From Streptococcus oralis (GTDB taxonomy: Bacteria > Bacillota > Bacilli > Lactobacillales > Streptococcaceae), in the NCBI RefSeq assembly GCF_001578705.1, contig NZ_KQ969038.1:1-64000 (forward strand): a stretch of DNA of 64,000 nucleotides, written 5' to 3'. Numbering within the stretch: position 1 is the stretch's first letter; every line of letters begins with the position of its first letter. The position numbers and the translations under genes were made by a program. The notes beneath the pieces are model-generated. The model ran no database searches and had not been told where the DNA came from. It saw only the letters and a program-made list of their open reading frames with translations. Below are positions 10,758 to 19,769 of the stretch, piece by piece.

Positions 10758-10786
10758 ATAATACCTTAAAGCAGAACATTTGTCAA
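10758..10786 (-). promoter_or_regulatory. pyrG promoter
   Basis: Minus-strand -35 TTGACA (10786-10781), 17-base spacer, -10 TATTAT (10763-10758). Seven bases follow before the predicted GGGC transcript start. The rest of the gap between pyrG and rpoE (10787-10875) shows nothing I can name. Confidence 0.88.
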
Positions 10787-10875
10787 CCCGAATTGGTAAA
10801 ACATGAAAATGAGAAGATTACTTTCAGAAAACCAACTAAAGATCCGCATCCCAACGGATGACCTGCTCAAGGAAC

Positions 10876-10902
10876 AAAAAAGGAGATCAGGCGATCTCCT
10901 TT
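10876..10902 (-). terminator. rpoE terminator
   Basis: A perfect 10-bp stem, AAAGGAGATC (10879-10888) / GATCTCCTTT (10893-10902), then TTTTTT on the minus strand, 10 bases after the stop codon. Confidence 0.88.
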
Positions 10903-10912
10903 GTGAAGTCTT

Positions 10913-11503
10913 TTACTCTTCTTCACTCGTTTCAGCGTCATCGTCAGAAAACTCATCGTCTTCTTCGTTGAGATCCACGTCTTCACCCAAGTCATCAGGG
11001 GCGATTTCATTGATTTCTGCATCGTAAGCTTCCACTTCATTTTTCTCATCATCTGGATTTTCATCATCATATGAAAGAGCTGGATCTGCTTCGTATGCAT
11101 CTTCGTCTTCTGGATCATCTGCATTGTAGTCAATAGCATCTGAATCACCATCCATAAAGGCATTGACACGTTTTTTCTTAGCTTTTGGTGCTACTTCATC
11201 GTCGTCACTTTCTTCAAGAGCGATGATTTCTTCGTCGATTTCGTCCACACCATACCATGAACGAAGCCCCCATTTGTTGTCTCCAAGAGAGATGAAGCTA
11301 CCGTCAAAGTTCAACTCTGTGTAGAACAAAGGCAAAGCTTCGCGGATATCGCTGTTTGATGTTCCAAGGTAGTTTTGAATTTCGTTTACAAGATCGCTAA
11401 AATGCATCTCATGATCGCGACCACGAAGTTCTAAGATAGCACGCGCTACCTCAATCATAGATAGTTCACTTTTTTCTTGCCCAGCAAATACTTCTAATTC
11501 CAA
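10913..11503 (-). CDS. rpoE: RNA polymerase delta subunit
   Basis: A 196-residue delta factor of Gram-positive RNA polymerase that speeds enzyme recycling and tunes start-nucleotide sensitivity. An N-terminal HARE-HTH domain (about 1-90, through [16 protein letters not shown]) is followed by a long disordered acidic tail of D and E. I chose the TTG at 11503 as start: AGGAG lies 7 bases before it. The upstream ATG at 11518 would have the ribosome site inside the coding sequence. It has its own promoter and terminator. Confidence 0.93.
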   Translation of the reverse strand: MELEVFAGQEKSELSMIEVARAILELRGRDHEMHFSDLVNEIQNYLGTSNSDIREALPLFYTELNFDGSFISLGDNKWGLRSWYGVDEIDEEIIALEESDDDEVAPKAKKKRVNAFMDGDSDAIDYNADDPEDEDAYEADPALSYDDENPDDEKNEVEAYDAEINEIAPDDLGEDVDLNEEDDEFSDDDAETSEEE

Positions 11504-11575
11504 AGCGTTTCTCCTCATTTTTACTACTATCGCCAGAGCGAACAGACTCTGACCTCATTTTATCATGTACTCTTT

Positions 11576-11604
11576 ATTGTACGATAATTTTGCGGAATAG
11601 TCAA
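11576..11604 (-). promoter_or_regulatory. rpoE promoter
   Basis: Minus-strand -35 TTGACT (11604-11599), 17-base spacer, -10 TACAAT (11581-11576). The leader to the TTG start is about 65 nt and holds a small hairpin (CAGAG/CTCTG). Confidence 0.85.
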
Positions 11605-11620
11605 AGGTTAAATGGGAGAA

Positions 11621-12388
11621 CTAATACAAATCTTCTAAGCTGCTATATTCAATAATTTCATTTTTGATAATATTCTTTTTAAACTCAAAATGTTTTAAAG
11701 GATTATCGATTAACACTAACTTTGGAATATCATCTAGATTGGTAACCAAGGATAAAATAAAATCTGTTTGGAACTCTTTGGCTTTTTCAAATTCGTTGGC
11801 AGTCAAACGAATGCGACCCTTAGGTTTTCGAATCCCTTTTACTTCGGCAAGGTAAGAATGCTCTTGAACATCTACTTGAAAGTCATATCCATCACCATAA
11901 AGACGGGCATCGGTCAATAGCCCACCTTGAAATTTCTCTTCTTTATCAAAATGAAGGATAAAATAATTCTCTGCCTCCATCCCCGTTTCCTGTAGACGTT
12001 TGAATTTAGTTCGAATAATTGGTTTTTCAACGATGGTTATGCCTGTTTGCTTTCCTTCACTAGCAAGTAACATTTTAACGATTTCAGCATAACTATGAAC
12101 ATCTTCATTTCCAAACAATATATCAATTAAATCTTTACGAAAACGATAAACTTCGGCTTTCTGCCACCAACCTTTTCGATTATTGTCAAAATAAGGATCA
12201 AATAAATCCATTCTATTTTTTACAACCCCAGTTGTTTCAGCAATTCCCAGAGAAACCACATAGCGATAAAACTCTGACTTGCTAGAGCATTGAAATTCTT
12301 TTATAAAAAGCTTGTCAAACTTGGCAAGACCGTAACCAATTAAATTTAACAATTCATAATGTGGGTGTTTAGATATCACTTTCTCCAT
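11621..12388 (-). CDS. DUF3883 domain protein, nuclease-fold-like
   Basis: A 255-residue protein I place in the DUF3883 group by its C-terminal half. About residues 135-210 read MEAENYFILHF, GDGYDFQV, YLAEVKG and LTANEFEKAKEF. That acidic residue, then ExK, then N-E layout resembles PD-(D/E)XK nuclease-like folds. The N-terminal half (about 1-120) is unrecognised. DUF3883 domains often sit in restriction or defence proteins, but this gene has no obvious partner apart from the helicase on the other side of valS. The start is ATG 12388; a TTG one codon upstream is also possible. There is no clear Shine-Dalgarno. A -10 box is at 12406-12411. Confidence 0.6.
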   Translation of the reverse strand: MEKVISKHPHYELLNLIGYGLAKFDKLFIKEFQCSSKSEFYRYVVSLGIAETTGVVKNRMDLFDPYFDNNRKGWWQKAEVYRFRKDLIDILFGNEDVHSYAEIVKMLLASEGKQTGITIVEKPIIRTKFKRLQETGMEAENYFILHFDKEEKFQGGLLTDARLYGDGYDFQVDVQEHSYLAEVKGIRKPKGRIRLTANEFEKAKEFQTDFILSLVTNLDDIPKLVLIDNPLKHFEFKKNIIKNEIIEYSSLEDLY

Positions 12389-12405
12389 CAATAGATATTG
12401 ATTTC

Positions 12406-12411
12406 ATTATA
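12406..12411 (-). promoter_or_regulatory. Extended -10 promoter of the DUF3883 gene
   Basis: Minus-strand TGGTATAAT, with the hexamer at 12411-12406, directly after the T run of the valS terminator. The predicted leader is only about 11 nt. Confidence 0.6.
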
Positions 12412-12440
12412 CCAAAAAAACACGGCTCACCACCGTGTTT
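12412..12440 (-). terminator. valS terminator
   Basis: An 8-bp stem, AAACACGG (12418-12425) / CCGTGTTT (12433-12440), followed by seven T residues on the minus strand. It ends the T-box-controlled valS transcript. Confidence 0.85.
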
Positions 12441-12446
12441 CTGTGT

Positions 12447-15098
12447 TTATTTCACCAACTTCTTCATCTCATCAATACGTGCGACGGTCGCGTCGTATTT
12501 TGCTTGGTAGTCGGCTTGTTTATCGCGTTCTTTTTGGACGACTTCTGGTTTTGCGTTGGCTACGAAGCGTTCGTTAGAGAGCTTCTTACCAACCATATCC
12601 AGTTCTTTTTGCCATTTAGCCAGTTCCTTGTCGAGACGAGCGAGTTCTTCTTCGACATTGAGGAGGTCTGCTAGTGGCAAGTAGATTTCTGCTCCAGTAA
12701 TGACGCTTGACATGGCGAGTTCAGGTGCAGGGATAGTTGATGCGATTTCCAAGTGTTCTGGATTTGTGAAGCGTTTGATGTAGTTGACATTGCTGTTAAA
12801 GAAAGCTTCCAAGTCGCTATCGCTTGTCTTGACAAGGATGGTGATAGGCTTGCTTGGAGCAACGTTTACTTCAGCACGCGCATTCCGAACAGCCCGAATC
12901 AAGTCTTTGAGGCTTTCGACACCAGTGTGAGCCGCAAGGTCTTCAAAGGCTGGGTTGACAGTTGGGTATGCTGCTGTAACGATAGAGCCTTCTGAGATTT
13001 GTCCAAAGATTTCCTCGGTCACGAATGGCATGATTGGGTGAAGGAGACGAAGGATCTTGTCCAAAGTATAAAGGAGAACAGAACGTGTGATAACTTTCTC
13101 TTCTTCGTTATCGCTATAAAGGACTTCCTTGGTCAATTCAACGTACCAGTCCGCAAACTCATCCCAGATGAAGTTATAGAGGATGTGTCCAGCCACACCA
13201 AACTCAAACTTGTCAAAGTTGGCAGTTGCTTTTCCGATCGTTTCATTGAGGTTGTGGAGAATCCAGCGGTCTGTGACATTTCCAGCTTCCTTGTTGACAA
13301 CTTTTTCCACATTGGCAGTTGCTTGTTCAAGGGTTAAACCTTCATTGTTCATGAGGATGTAGCGAGAGATGTTCCAAATCTTGTTAATGAAGTTCCATGA
13401 AGCATCCATTTTCTCGTAAGAGAAACGCACGTCTTGCCCTGGTGCAGAACCGTTTGAAAGGAACCAACGAAGGCTATCTGTTCCGTACTTATCAATAACA
13501 TCCATTGGATCAATCCCGTTACCGAGAGATTTCGACATCTTGCGTCCTTGCTCATCACGAATGAGACCATGAATCAAGGCATTTTTGAATGGCGACTTGC
13601 CAGTAAATTCCAAACCTTGGAAAATCATCCGAGACACCCAAAACGGAATAATATCATAACCAGTCACCAAAGTTGATGTTGGATAATAACGTTTAAAGTC
13701 TTCTGAGTCGACATCCGGCCAGCCCATGGTAGAGAATGGCCAAAGGGCAGAACTGAACCACGTATCCAAGACGTCTTCGTCCTGAGTCCAACCGTCACCT
13801 TCTGGAGCTTCTTCACCGACGTACATTTCACCCTCAGCATTGTACCAAGCAGGGATTTGGTGACCCCACCAGAGCTGGCGAGAGATAACCCAGTCATGGA
13901 CATTTTCCATCCATTGGAGGAAGGTATCGTTGAAACGAGGTGGGTAGAATTCTACCTTGTCGTCTGTGTCTTGGTTGGCAATGGCATTCTTAGCCAATTG
14001 GTCCATCTTGACGAACCATTGAGTAGACAAGCGTGGCTCAACCACTACACCTGTACGCTCTGAGTGACCAACACTGTGAACACGTTTTTCGATTTTAACG
14101 AGGGCACCGATTTCTTCCAACCTAGCAACGACTGCCTTACGAGCTTCAAAACGGTCCATGCCAGCAAATTCGAAGGCCAAGTCGTTCATGGTTCCGTCGT
14201 CGTTCATGACGTTAACTTGTGGCAAGTTATGGCGTTGACCAACCAAGAAGTCGTTTGGATCGTGGGCAGGTGTGATTTTCACGACACCAGTACCAAACTC
14301 AGGGTCAGCGTGTTCGTCAGCAACGATTGGAATTAGTTTATTAGCGATTGGAAGGATGACATTTTTACCAATCAAGTCCTTGTAGCGCGGGTCTTCTGGA
14401 TTGACCGCAACCGCAACGTCCCCAAACATGGTCTCAGGACGAGTTGTCGCAACTTCAAGGGCGCGTGAACCGTCTTCTAGCATGTAGTTCATGTGGTAGA
14501 AGGCACCTTCGACATCCTTGTGAATCACCTCGATATCAGAAAGAGCTGTGCGAGCTGCTGGGTCCCAGTTGATGATAAACTCACCGCGGTAGATCCAGCC
14601 TTTCTTGTAAAGGTCGACAAAGACCTTGCGGACGGCTTTTGACAGACCTTCATCAAGAGTGAAACGCTCACGAGAGTAATCTACAGAGAGGCCCATCTTG
14701 CCCCATTGTTCCTTGATAGTAGTGGCATACTCGTCTTTCCATTCCCAGACTTTCTCTAGGAATTTCTCACGACCGAGGTCATAGCGGGAAATACCCTCAC
14801 CACGCAAGCGCTCCTCAACCTTAGCTTGAGTTGCAATTCCAGCGTGGTCCATACCTGGAAGCCAAAGCGTATCAAAGCCTTGCATGCGTTTTTGACGGAT
14901 GATGATATCTTGGAGAGTCGTGTCCCAAGCGTGACCAAGGTGAAGTTTACCAGTTACGTTTGGTGGTGGAATGACGATAGAATAAGGCTTAGCCTTTTTA
15001 TCGCCAGAAGGCTTGAAAACATCCGCATCAAGCCATTTTTGGTAACGACCAGCCTCAACCTCGGCTGGATTGTATTTAGGTGAAAGTTCTTTAGACAT
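12447..15098 (-). CDS. valS: Valyl-tRNA synthetase
   Basis: An 883-residue class I aminoacyl-tRNA synthetase that charges tRNA-Val. The HIGH motif lies in [14 protein letters not shown] near 46-59 and KMSKS in [11 protein letters not shown] near 525. An editing CP1 domain lies between, and a C-terminal coiled coil (about 815-883) is typical of ValRS. It starts 13 bases after the helicase stop codon. No promoter is evident in that gap, so it should be transcribed from the T-box promoter at about 18990, through GNAT and helicase genes. Confidence 0.98.
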   Translation of the reverse strand: MSKELSPKYNPAEVEAGRYQKWLDADVFKPSGDKKAKPYSIVIPPPNVTGKLHLGHAWDTTLQDIIIRQKRMQGFDTLWLPGMDHAGIATQAKVEERLRGEGISRYDLGREKFLEKVWEWKDEYATTIKEQWGKMGLSVDYSRERFTLDEGLSKAVRKVFVDLYKKGWIYRGEFIINWDPAARTALSDIEVIHKDVEGAFYHMNYMLEDGSRALEVATTRPETMFGDVAVAVNPEDPRYKDLIGKNVILPIANKLIPIVADEHADPEFGTGVVKITPAHDPNDFLVGQRHNLPQVNVMNDDGTMNDLAFEFAGMDRFEARKAVVARLEEIGALVKIEKRVHSVGHSERTGVVVEPRLSTQWFVKMDQLAKNAIANQDTDDKVEFYPPRFNDTFLQWMENVHDWVISRQLWWGHQIPAWYNAEGEMYVGEEAPEGDGWTQDEDVLDTWFSSALWPFSTMGWPDVDSEDFKRYYPTSTLVTGYDIIPFWVSRMIFQGLEFTGKSPFKNALIHGLIRDEQGRKMSKSLGNGIDPMDVIDKYGTDSLRWFLSNGSAPGQDVRFSYEKMDASWNFINKIWNISRYILMNNEGLTLEQATANVEKVVNKEAGNVTDRWILHNLNETIGKATANFDKFEFGVAGHILYNFIWDEFADWYVELTKEVLYSDNEEEKVITRSVLLYTLDKILRLLHPIMPFVTEEIFGQISEGSIVTAAYPTVNPAFEDLAAHTGVESLKDLIRAVRNARAEVNVAPSKPITILVKTSDSDLEAFFNSNVNYIKRFTNPEHLEIASTIPAPELAMSSVITGAEIYLPLADLLNVEEELARLDKELAKWQKELDMVGKKLSNERFVANAKPEVVQKERDKQADYQAKYDATVARIDEMKKLVK

Positions 15099-15111
15099 GT
15101 GTGTGTCCTTT

Positions 15112-18100
15112 CTAGTTAATTTCTAAGCTACTTTGATAAGCATCTAAAATATCAATAGTATCTCTTATAATAGGGCTCTGTGTGGCTTTGTAAAGAGATT
15201 TATTCCCAATAATATAAAACTCTTCTTTAGCTCTAGTCGCTGCAACGTTTAAAATATTGGGTTCAGAGACAGCCCAACGAGCAGCCCCCTCACTCATATT
15301 ATCTGCTCCAAGCACAAAATATACAATCTTATTTTCTTTTCCTTGGAAAGTATGTACCGTCCCTACATTTATAGGTTTTCCATTTTCCCGCTTTGTGAAA
15401 CCGATTTTATCTAGTTCTTTTGCTAGTTGAACCGATACATTTTTAAAAGGAGTAATGACATAGATATCATCAAATTCCTCATGTCTTTTCTGCAACTCTT
15501 CTTTCAAATAATCAGCTTGCTCAGGAACAAATTTATCCTTAGCACCTCCACCAACGTCAAACCATTCTCCCAGACCTCGAGCTTCTTCCTTTCCTTGAAC
15601 CATTAAATTATCATAAGAAATTTTATTGGAAATACTGAACATCGGATCACTAGAACGACGATGAACCCAGAGAGGAAGTCCTATCCATGTCCCATCTTGT
15701 TTTTTAAAACCATATCTACTAGCAGAATCCATCAATTCTTGCGTTGATGATACAAGATATTTAAAGGCTATCTTGTGGTGCTGTGCTAAAAATCCTAAAA
15801 TATTTTTATCCATAGTCTGTACTGGTTGTATTTGAGAAGGATCTCCAACAGCCATAATACGTTTACTTCTAAAAATAGCCCCCACACTTGCTTGAGGTAA
15901 TGCCTGACCAGCTTCATCAATAAATACATTACCGATACTATTTTCAGGCAAACACCGAAACATGGAATTAAAGCTTGCAAAAGTTGTACTAATAACTGGA
16001 ACAGTGAAATTGACCCAATCCCACGCAGCTTTATATAAATCACTAGCATTATCTCTCATTGAATAGTTTTGAGGCTTCTCCCAAATCCATAATGCTTTTT
16101 CAAAATGCTTTTTATTGTCATATATAAATTGCTTCCTAACTGCCAGTGCTTTAATAAACAAACGACTCTGCTCTTCTCGATAGTCATCATCAAACCAAAA
16201 ATTTGATACTTGTAGTTCTTCATATGGAACAGAAAAATTCAACTTTTTAACAGGGTATGTAGCAAGTTCCGATTGTAATTTCAAAATTTTTTCCTGATGA
16301 CGAATTAATTTATCTTCTTGTTTAGATTTCCATTCATTATATCTCTGTTGCCTTTGACTCAATTGATTTAATTCAAGTTCATGCATTTTTATCTCTTTTT
16401 GCAAACCGTGGCAATATTGACTTTCATCATGTACTTTCTTCAGTTCTGCTTTTAGACTTTCATTCGCTTGATTCAATCTCGTAAAATAAGTATCTAATTT
16501 CGATGGTGTGAAAAGTCTTTTTAACCATAAGAAACGTGGAGCTTGTAATTTTATCAACTCAACATCTTGTGCTGCTATCTGTTTGTTAACATTTAACATA
16601 GAAATAAGACGCTCATGCTCAAACAGCTCAGATTCTATTTCCTTTTTACTATTTTCTAATTGAATATGTTTATCCCGTATTTTAGATAGTTCTGAACGTC
16701 TTTGGGCATCATCCTGATGAAACTCTATCTCAACCTGCTGGTAAGCATTTTTCAATTTTACATGCAATCGAATCTTATCTGCTATATCTTGCATCTTTTC
16801 TCTTTTATCAAATAGCTTCTGATATTGAATTTTAAACTCTTCGTATACTGATGGATTCGATTGAAATTTATCCGAATTCAACTCTTGTCGTATTGCTTTT
16901 AAAACATTTTGCAGACGGTCTCTATTCTGTTTTTTTCCACCTTCTATCGAAAACAATCCCCAATATTTTTTGTCGTTAGAAACATCTTCATCTTCTAACA
17001 ATAAATCATTACTGATTTCAGCAAAATAATCAATTTTCTTTAATTCATCTAACCAATTTAATTTCTGATAAATTTCTTTTCTTTGGGGTAATTCATTAAC
17101 AATATTTTTAACAGCACCATTATTAGAACTTGCAACTACGATTCCCTTTTCTGCAATTTCTTTTGGTAATTTTGCAATAAGATCAGATTTGTCATGACAA
17201 ACTAGATTCCCTTTAAGCTTAGGAGCCGATAATTCACTAATAATTCTCGCCTGTTCCGTTACCAGATCTGCAAAAATATCTTTTAAAAGTGTCGTTTTAC
17301 CAGTTCCCGGAGGACCATTGACACTTCTCACATCTTCATCCGCATTCGAAGCTAAATTTACAGCTACTTGTTGCATCATGGACAGAGCATATTTAGGGTT
17401 ACTAGGAAATCTTCCTAATGGATAATTTTTCGGTTCAAGTATAGTTTCTAAATCTTTGGGATTAAAATAGGATGATTCTTTATTGCCGTCCAGATTGACC
17501 CTTACAGAATCGGATCCTGATAAATAACGATTGAGATTTTCATTATAAATTGATTTTGCATATTTCAAATCCTTTAGAAAAAATGAATGTAAATTTATTT
17601 CGTCATCGAAATTCTTAACAAAATAATATCTGCAATCACTTGGTGAAATCTCATACTTTTTGAGAAGTTTACTAAAAACTTCATTGAACTCTCCATCAAG
17701 AAACGTCTGACCTAACTGTTCTCGAAGCTCATTTTCTGCTATTAAAAAATCTTTAGGCAATTCCCTATTTTTGAAAATTTGCCCACTCATGGTTAAAAAA
17801 AACTTATCAGCCAAGAACTTCAAATCTTTATCAAAGTATAGAGCAAAAGTAAATTTATAAGAAGCTCTTCCCAATTCTTCCTCCGTCGCTTTTAAATTGT
17901 ATTTGCCTCTTAACACTTCAATAATTTTTCGAAAAGGGAAAATTCCACAATAAACAGCAATCCCTGAACTGGATTTTAATTTTTGACGTTTAAAAAAATC
18001 TTTTAATATTGATTGATAATCATCACCTTGAAAAATCTTATACTTAGAATCACTTTTTTCAATATTCCCTTCTGATAATTGTTCTACTGTAATCCAGGCA

Positions 18101-18132
18101 TCTAATATTTGATTATGACTACTTCTCATCAT
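15112..18132 (-). CDS. Large SF1 (Upf1/Dna2-like) helicase with coiled-coil insertion
   Basis: A 1006-residue ATPase. About residues 1-240 match no family I know. Walker A GPPGTGKT is at 273-280, a long coiled-coil insertion at about 440-625, motif [10 protein letters not shown] at 735-742, motif [11 protein letters not shown] at 763-770, motif [10 protein letters not shown] at 925-933 and motif [13 protein letters not shown] at 962-972. This is an SF1 AAA_11/AAA_12-type helicase with no fused nuclease visible. AAGGGAGA precedes the ATG. The gene is clearly more AT-rich than valS and lies between GNAT and valS under the T-box leader, which suggests acquisition. Helicases of this class occur in phage-defence and nucleic-acid repair systems; its role here is unknown. 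Confidence 0.8.
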   Translation of the reverse strand: MMRSSHNQILDAWITVEQLSEGNIEKSDSKYKIFQGDDYQSILKDFFKRQKLKSSSGIAVYCGIFPFRKIIEVLRGKYNLKATEEELGRASYKFTFALYFDKDLKFLADKFFLTMSGQIFKNRELPKDFLIAENELREQLGQTFLDGEFNEVFSKLLKKYEISPSDCRYYFVKNFDDEINLHSFFLKDLKYAKSIYNENLNRYLSGSDSVRVNLDGNKESSYFNPKDLETILEPKNYPLGRFPSNPKYALSMMQQVAVNLASNADEDVRSVNGPPGTGKTTLLKDIFADLVTEQARIISELSAPKLKGNLVCHDKSDLIAKLPKEIAEKGIVVASSNNGAVKNIVNELPQRKEIYQKLNWLDELKKIDYFAEISNDLLLEDEDVSNDKKYWGLFSIEGGKKQNRDRLQNVLKAIRQELNSDKFQSNPSVYEEFKIQYQKLFDKREKMQDIADKIRLHVKLKNAYQQVEIEFHQDDAQRRSELSKIRDKHIQLENSKKEIESELFEHERLISMLNVNKQIAAQDVELIKLQAPRFLWLKRLFTPSKLDTYFTRLNQANESLKAELKKVHDESQYCHGLQKEIKMHELELNQLSQRQQRYNEWKSKQEDKLIRHQEKILKLQSELATYPVKKLNFSVPYEELQVSNFWFDDDYREEQSRLFIKALAVRKQFIYDNKKHFEKALWIWEKPQNYSMRDNASDLYKAAWDWVNFTVPVISTTFASFNSMFRCLPENSIGNVFIDEAGQALPQASVGAIFRSKRIMAVGDPSQIQPVQTMDKNILGFLAQHHKIAFKYLVSSTQELMDSASRYGFKKQDGTWIGLPLWVHRRSSDPMFSISNKISYDNLMVQGKEEARGLGEWFDVGGGAKDKFVPEQADYLKEELQKRHEEFDDIYVITPFKNVSVQLAKELDKIGFTKRENGKPINVGTVHTFQGKENKIVYFVLGADNMSEGAARWAVSEPNILNVAATRAKEEFYIIGNKSLYKATQSPIIRDTIDILDAYQSSLEIN

Positions 18133-18174
18133 GTCTCCCTTAAAGCATATAAAAACAAGAATATATCTTACTCA

Positions 18175-18735
18175 TTAAAAACTCTCCCACTCACTCTTCA
18201 GCAAGCCATATATCAGACTGTCACAGCGATTTCCTTGGGCATCTTTGCGGTCCCTTATGCGAGCTTCTAGAGTGAAGCCAAGCTTCTCTGCGACTCGTTG
18301 ACTTTGGACATTGTAGCCAAAACAAGACAATTCAATTTTATGAAGATTCAATTCTTTAAAAGCTAAATCAATCAAGGTACGTGCTGCTTCTGGGACATAT
18401 CCTCGTCCCCAATAGTCTGGGTGCAAGGTATAGCCAATCTCCAGAACATCGTCTTCGTAGCGACAGGGGAAATCGACAGAACCAATGATTGTATCGGTTC
18501 CTTTAACGATAATTCCGTAGCCTGCTGGGAGATTATCCTTTTGATTACGCTCGGGAAGGATATGTTCTAGGTAATAAATCTCATCTTCCAAGGTCTTGAC
18601 AGGTAGAAAACCTGCTGGGTAAGAGACTTCTGGACAACTGGCATAGTCAAAGATATCCTCAGCATCCGCCACTGTACGGACTCGCAAGACAAGTCGCTCG
18701 GTTTCTATTCGTTCTGGCAACTCTGCTCTGGTCAT
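18175..18735 (-). CDS. GNAT family N-acetyltransferase (RimJ/RimL-like)
   Basis: A 186-residue acetyltransferase of the RimJ/RimL/Ala-acetyl type: IETERLVLR at the start, GYTLHPDYWGRGYVPEAARTL-like motif A (about 100-120) for acetyl-CoA, and GFTLEARIRD near the end. The acceptor is unknown. I moved the start to the ATG at 18735 (AGGA upstream), because the longer frame from 18774 begins inside the T-box terminator stem. It is the first gene after the T-box leader and the helicase gene follows 42 bases later. Confidence 0.88.
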   Translation of the reverse strand: MTRAELPERIETERLVLRVRTVADAEDIFDYASCPEVSYPAGFLPVKTLEDEIYYLEHILPERNQKDNLPAGYGIIVKGTDTIIGSVDFPCRYEDDVLEIGYTLHPDYWGRGYVPEAARTLIDLAFKELNLHKIELSCFGYNVQSQRVAEKLGFTLEARIRDRKDAQGNRCDSLIYGLLKSEWESF

Positions 18736-18745
18736 TTTCCTGCCT

Positions 18746-18964
18746 CGCTTTCTACAAAAAATCGCCCCTGCCATCTACATGACAGGGACGAATGTGCTTA
18801 TCCGCGGTACCACCCAACTTCGGGCAGTTGCCCGCAACTCTTGTCTTTAAAACAAAAAGACTTTTTATTTCATTTTTCATCCATCAGCAACCAGTTTTGA
18901 CACATTTGTGGACTTCTCAGCACCGCCACTTTCTGTAAAATGTGGAATCCAAAACACCTCTAAT
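18746..18964 (-). promoter_or_regulatory. T-box riboswitch leader (probably valine-specific)
   Basis: The T-box core GGGTGGTACCGCGG is at 18815-18802 on the minus strand. It is followed by a terminator, about 18790-18763, with CCCTGTCA/TGGCAGGGG pairing and a T run at 18761-18755. Upstream there is a Stem I whose base CCATTAG pairs with CTGATGG and which carries a CAGAAAG and GCTGAGAAG distal region. The operon ends with valS, so the sensed tRNA is inferred to be tRNA-Val. Several Val codons (GTC, GTT) fall in the stem, but I could not fix the specifier. Uncharged tRNA would favour read-through into GNAT, helicase and valS. Confidence 0.9.
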
Positions 18965-18970
18965 GGCTCT

Positions 18971-18999
18971 ATTGTAGCAATTTTTTCTCGGAAAAGCAA
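18971..18999 (-). promoter_or_regulatory. Promoter of the T-box operon
   Basis: Minus-strand -35 TTGCTT (18999-18994), 17-base spacer ending in TGC, -10 TACAAT (18976-18971). The start of transcription is predicted at about 18964. Confidence 0.8.
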
Positions 19000-19012
19000 G
19001 GCTCAAGAAAGA

Positions 19013-19408
19013 TTACTTGAAACTGATTCCGTGTTCTTTTAATTTCTTGATGGTAGCAGGGCCAATTCCTTTCAAGGCAAGGAGTTCTTTTTCAGTCCAG
19101 TTTTTAAAGTCAGCAGCCGACTTGATGCCTTCATCATAGAAAGTCTTAGCACGATCTACCGAGAGGCCTCCCAAAGTAGCTGCGAAATCTTCTACTGAAT
19201 TGGCTACTTTTTGAGCTTGTTCTTTAGTTACTTCTACTGCTTGTTCCACTTTTTTAGAGACAACTTTTCCTGCTTCGCTAGCAGATTTTTCTGCGTGTTT
19301 CACGACTTTCTTGGTCTCTTCTACAACCTTAGTCACCGTACTTGAAAAGGCACCTGAGCGACGAAGGCTATTTCGCAATTGTTTTTTACGTTGGAGTTTC
19401 TTTGACAT
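19013..19408 (-). CDS. Small basic protein with C-terminal helix-hairpin-helix
   Basis: A 131-residue protein. The N-terminus is very basic (KKLQRKKQLRNSLRR), the middle (about 25-85) is a Lys/Glu/Ala helical coil, and residues 85-131 form a helix-hairpin-helix-like unit with LLALKGIGPATIKKLKEHGI. HhH units bind DNA backbone non-specifically, so a nucleoid- or DNA-associated role is likely, but no function is known to me. There is no terminator before the T-box promoter just downstream, so some read-through into the T-box leader is possible. Confidence 0.75.
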   Translation of the reverse strand: MSKKLQRKKQLRNSLRRSGAFSSTVTKVVEETKKVVKHAEKSASEAGKVVSKKVEQAVEVTKEQAQKVANSVEDFAATLGGLSVDRAKTFYDEGIKSAADFKNWTEKELLALKGIGPATIKKLKEHGISFK

Positions 19409-19425
19409 GATAAAATCCTTTCAAT

Positions 19426-19452
19426 AAAAAATCCCTGATCTGACAAGGATTT
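19426..19452 (-). terminator. Hairpin after the DUF1912 gene, also in the leader of the HhH gene
   Basis: A 9-bp stem, AAATCCCTG (19429-19437) / CAAGGATTT (19444-19452), followed by a T run on the minus strand. It would end the DUF438-DUF1912 transcript. It also lies immediately downstream of the predicted HhH-gene promoter (19462-19490), so it could attenuate that gene. Confidence 0.65.
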
Positions 19453-19461
19453 AATAAAGAT

Positions 19462-19490
19462 ATTCTATCAAGATTTCGATAAAAAATCAA
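19462..19490 (-). promoter_or_regulatory. Promoter of the HhH protein gene
   Basis: Minus-strand -35 TTGATT (19490-19485), 17-base spacer ending in TGA, -10 TAGAAT (19467-19462). It lies between the DUF1912 stop codon and the hairpin at 19429-19452. Confidence 0.6.
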
Positions 19491-19505
19491 GAAAGTATCA
19501 CTATT

Positions 19506-19760
19506 TTAATAATTTCGCTCGCCAAACAATCCTTCTGGCAAATCATGAAATCCCTTGCCTGCCTTGAAGTTTTCAAACTTACCCAGCAAGAACTGGTAGG
19601 CATCCAAGCGGCTTTCGTAGCGAATCATGGCATCTTTGGCACGCTCGTCTTGATCTTCCTCGTAGACCTTTTGACTTTCCTTGTGCGCCATGTCGTTGAT
19701 CATAATCTGGGTATTGACCCAAGCTTCAAATTCCTTCATAAATTCCTGTTCGTAACTCAT
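19506..19760 (-). CDS. DUF1912 family protein
   Basis: An 84-residue cytoplasmic, helical, acidic protein (YEQEFMKEFEAWVNTQIMINDMAHKES) of the streptococcal DUF1912 family, with no known function. It follows the hemerythrin/PAS gene by 9 bases, and AAGGAGAATC lies before its ATG, so it belongs to the same transcript. Confidence 0.72.
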   Translation of the reverse strand: MSYEQEFMKEFEAWVNTQIMINDMAHKESQKVYEEDQDERAKDAMIRYESRLDAYQFLLGKFENFKAGKGFHDLPEGLFGERNY

Positions 19761-19769
19761 TGATTCTCC

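Noticed and set aside
10803-11027. 74-codon plus-strand frame beside the pyrG promoter
   Set aside because: It runs through the rpoE terminator and antisense to the acidic tail of rpoE, which explains its serine-rich text.
15112-18132. Assignment of the helicase to a named defence system such as Mokosh or Zorya
   Set aside because: No fused kinase, phospholipase-type nuclease or motor partner is visible; naming a system would go beyond the evidence.
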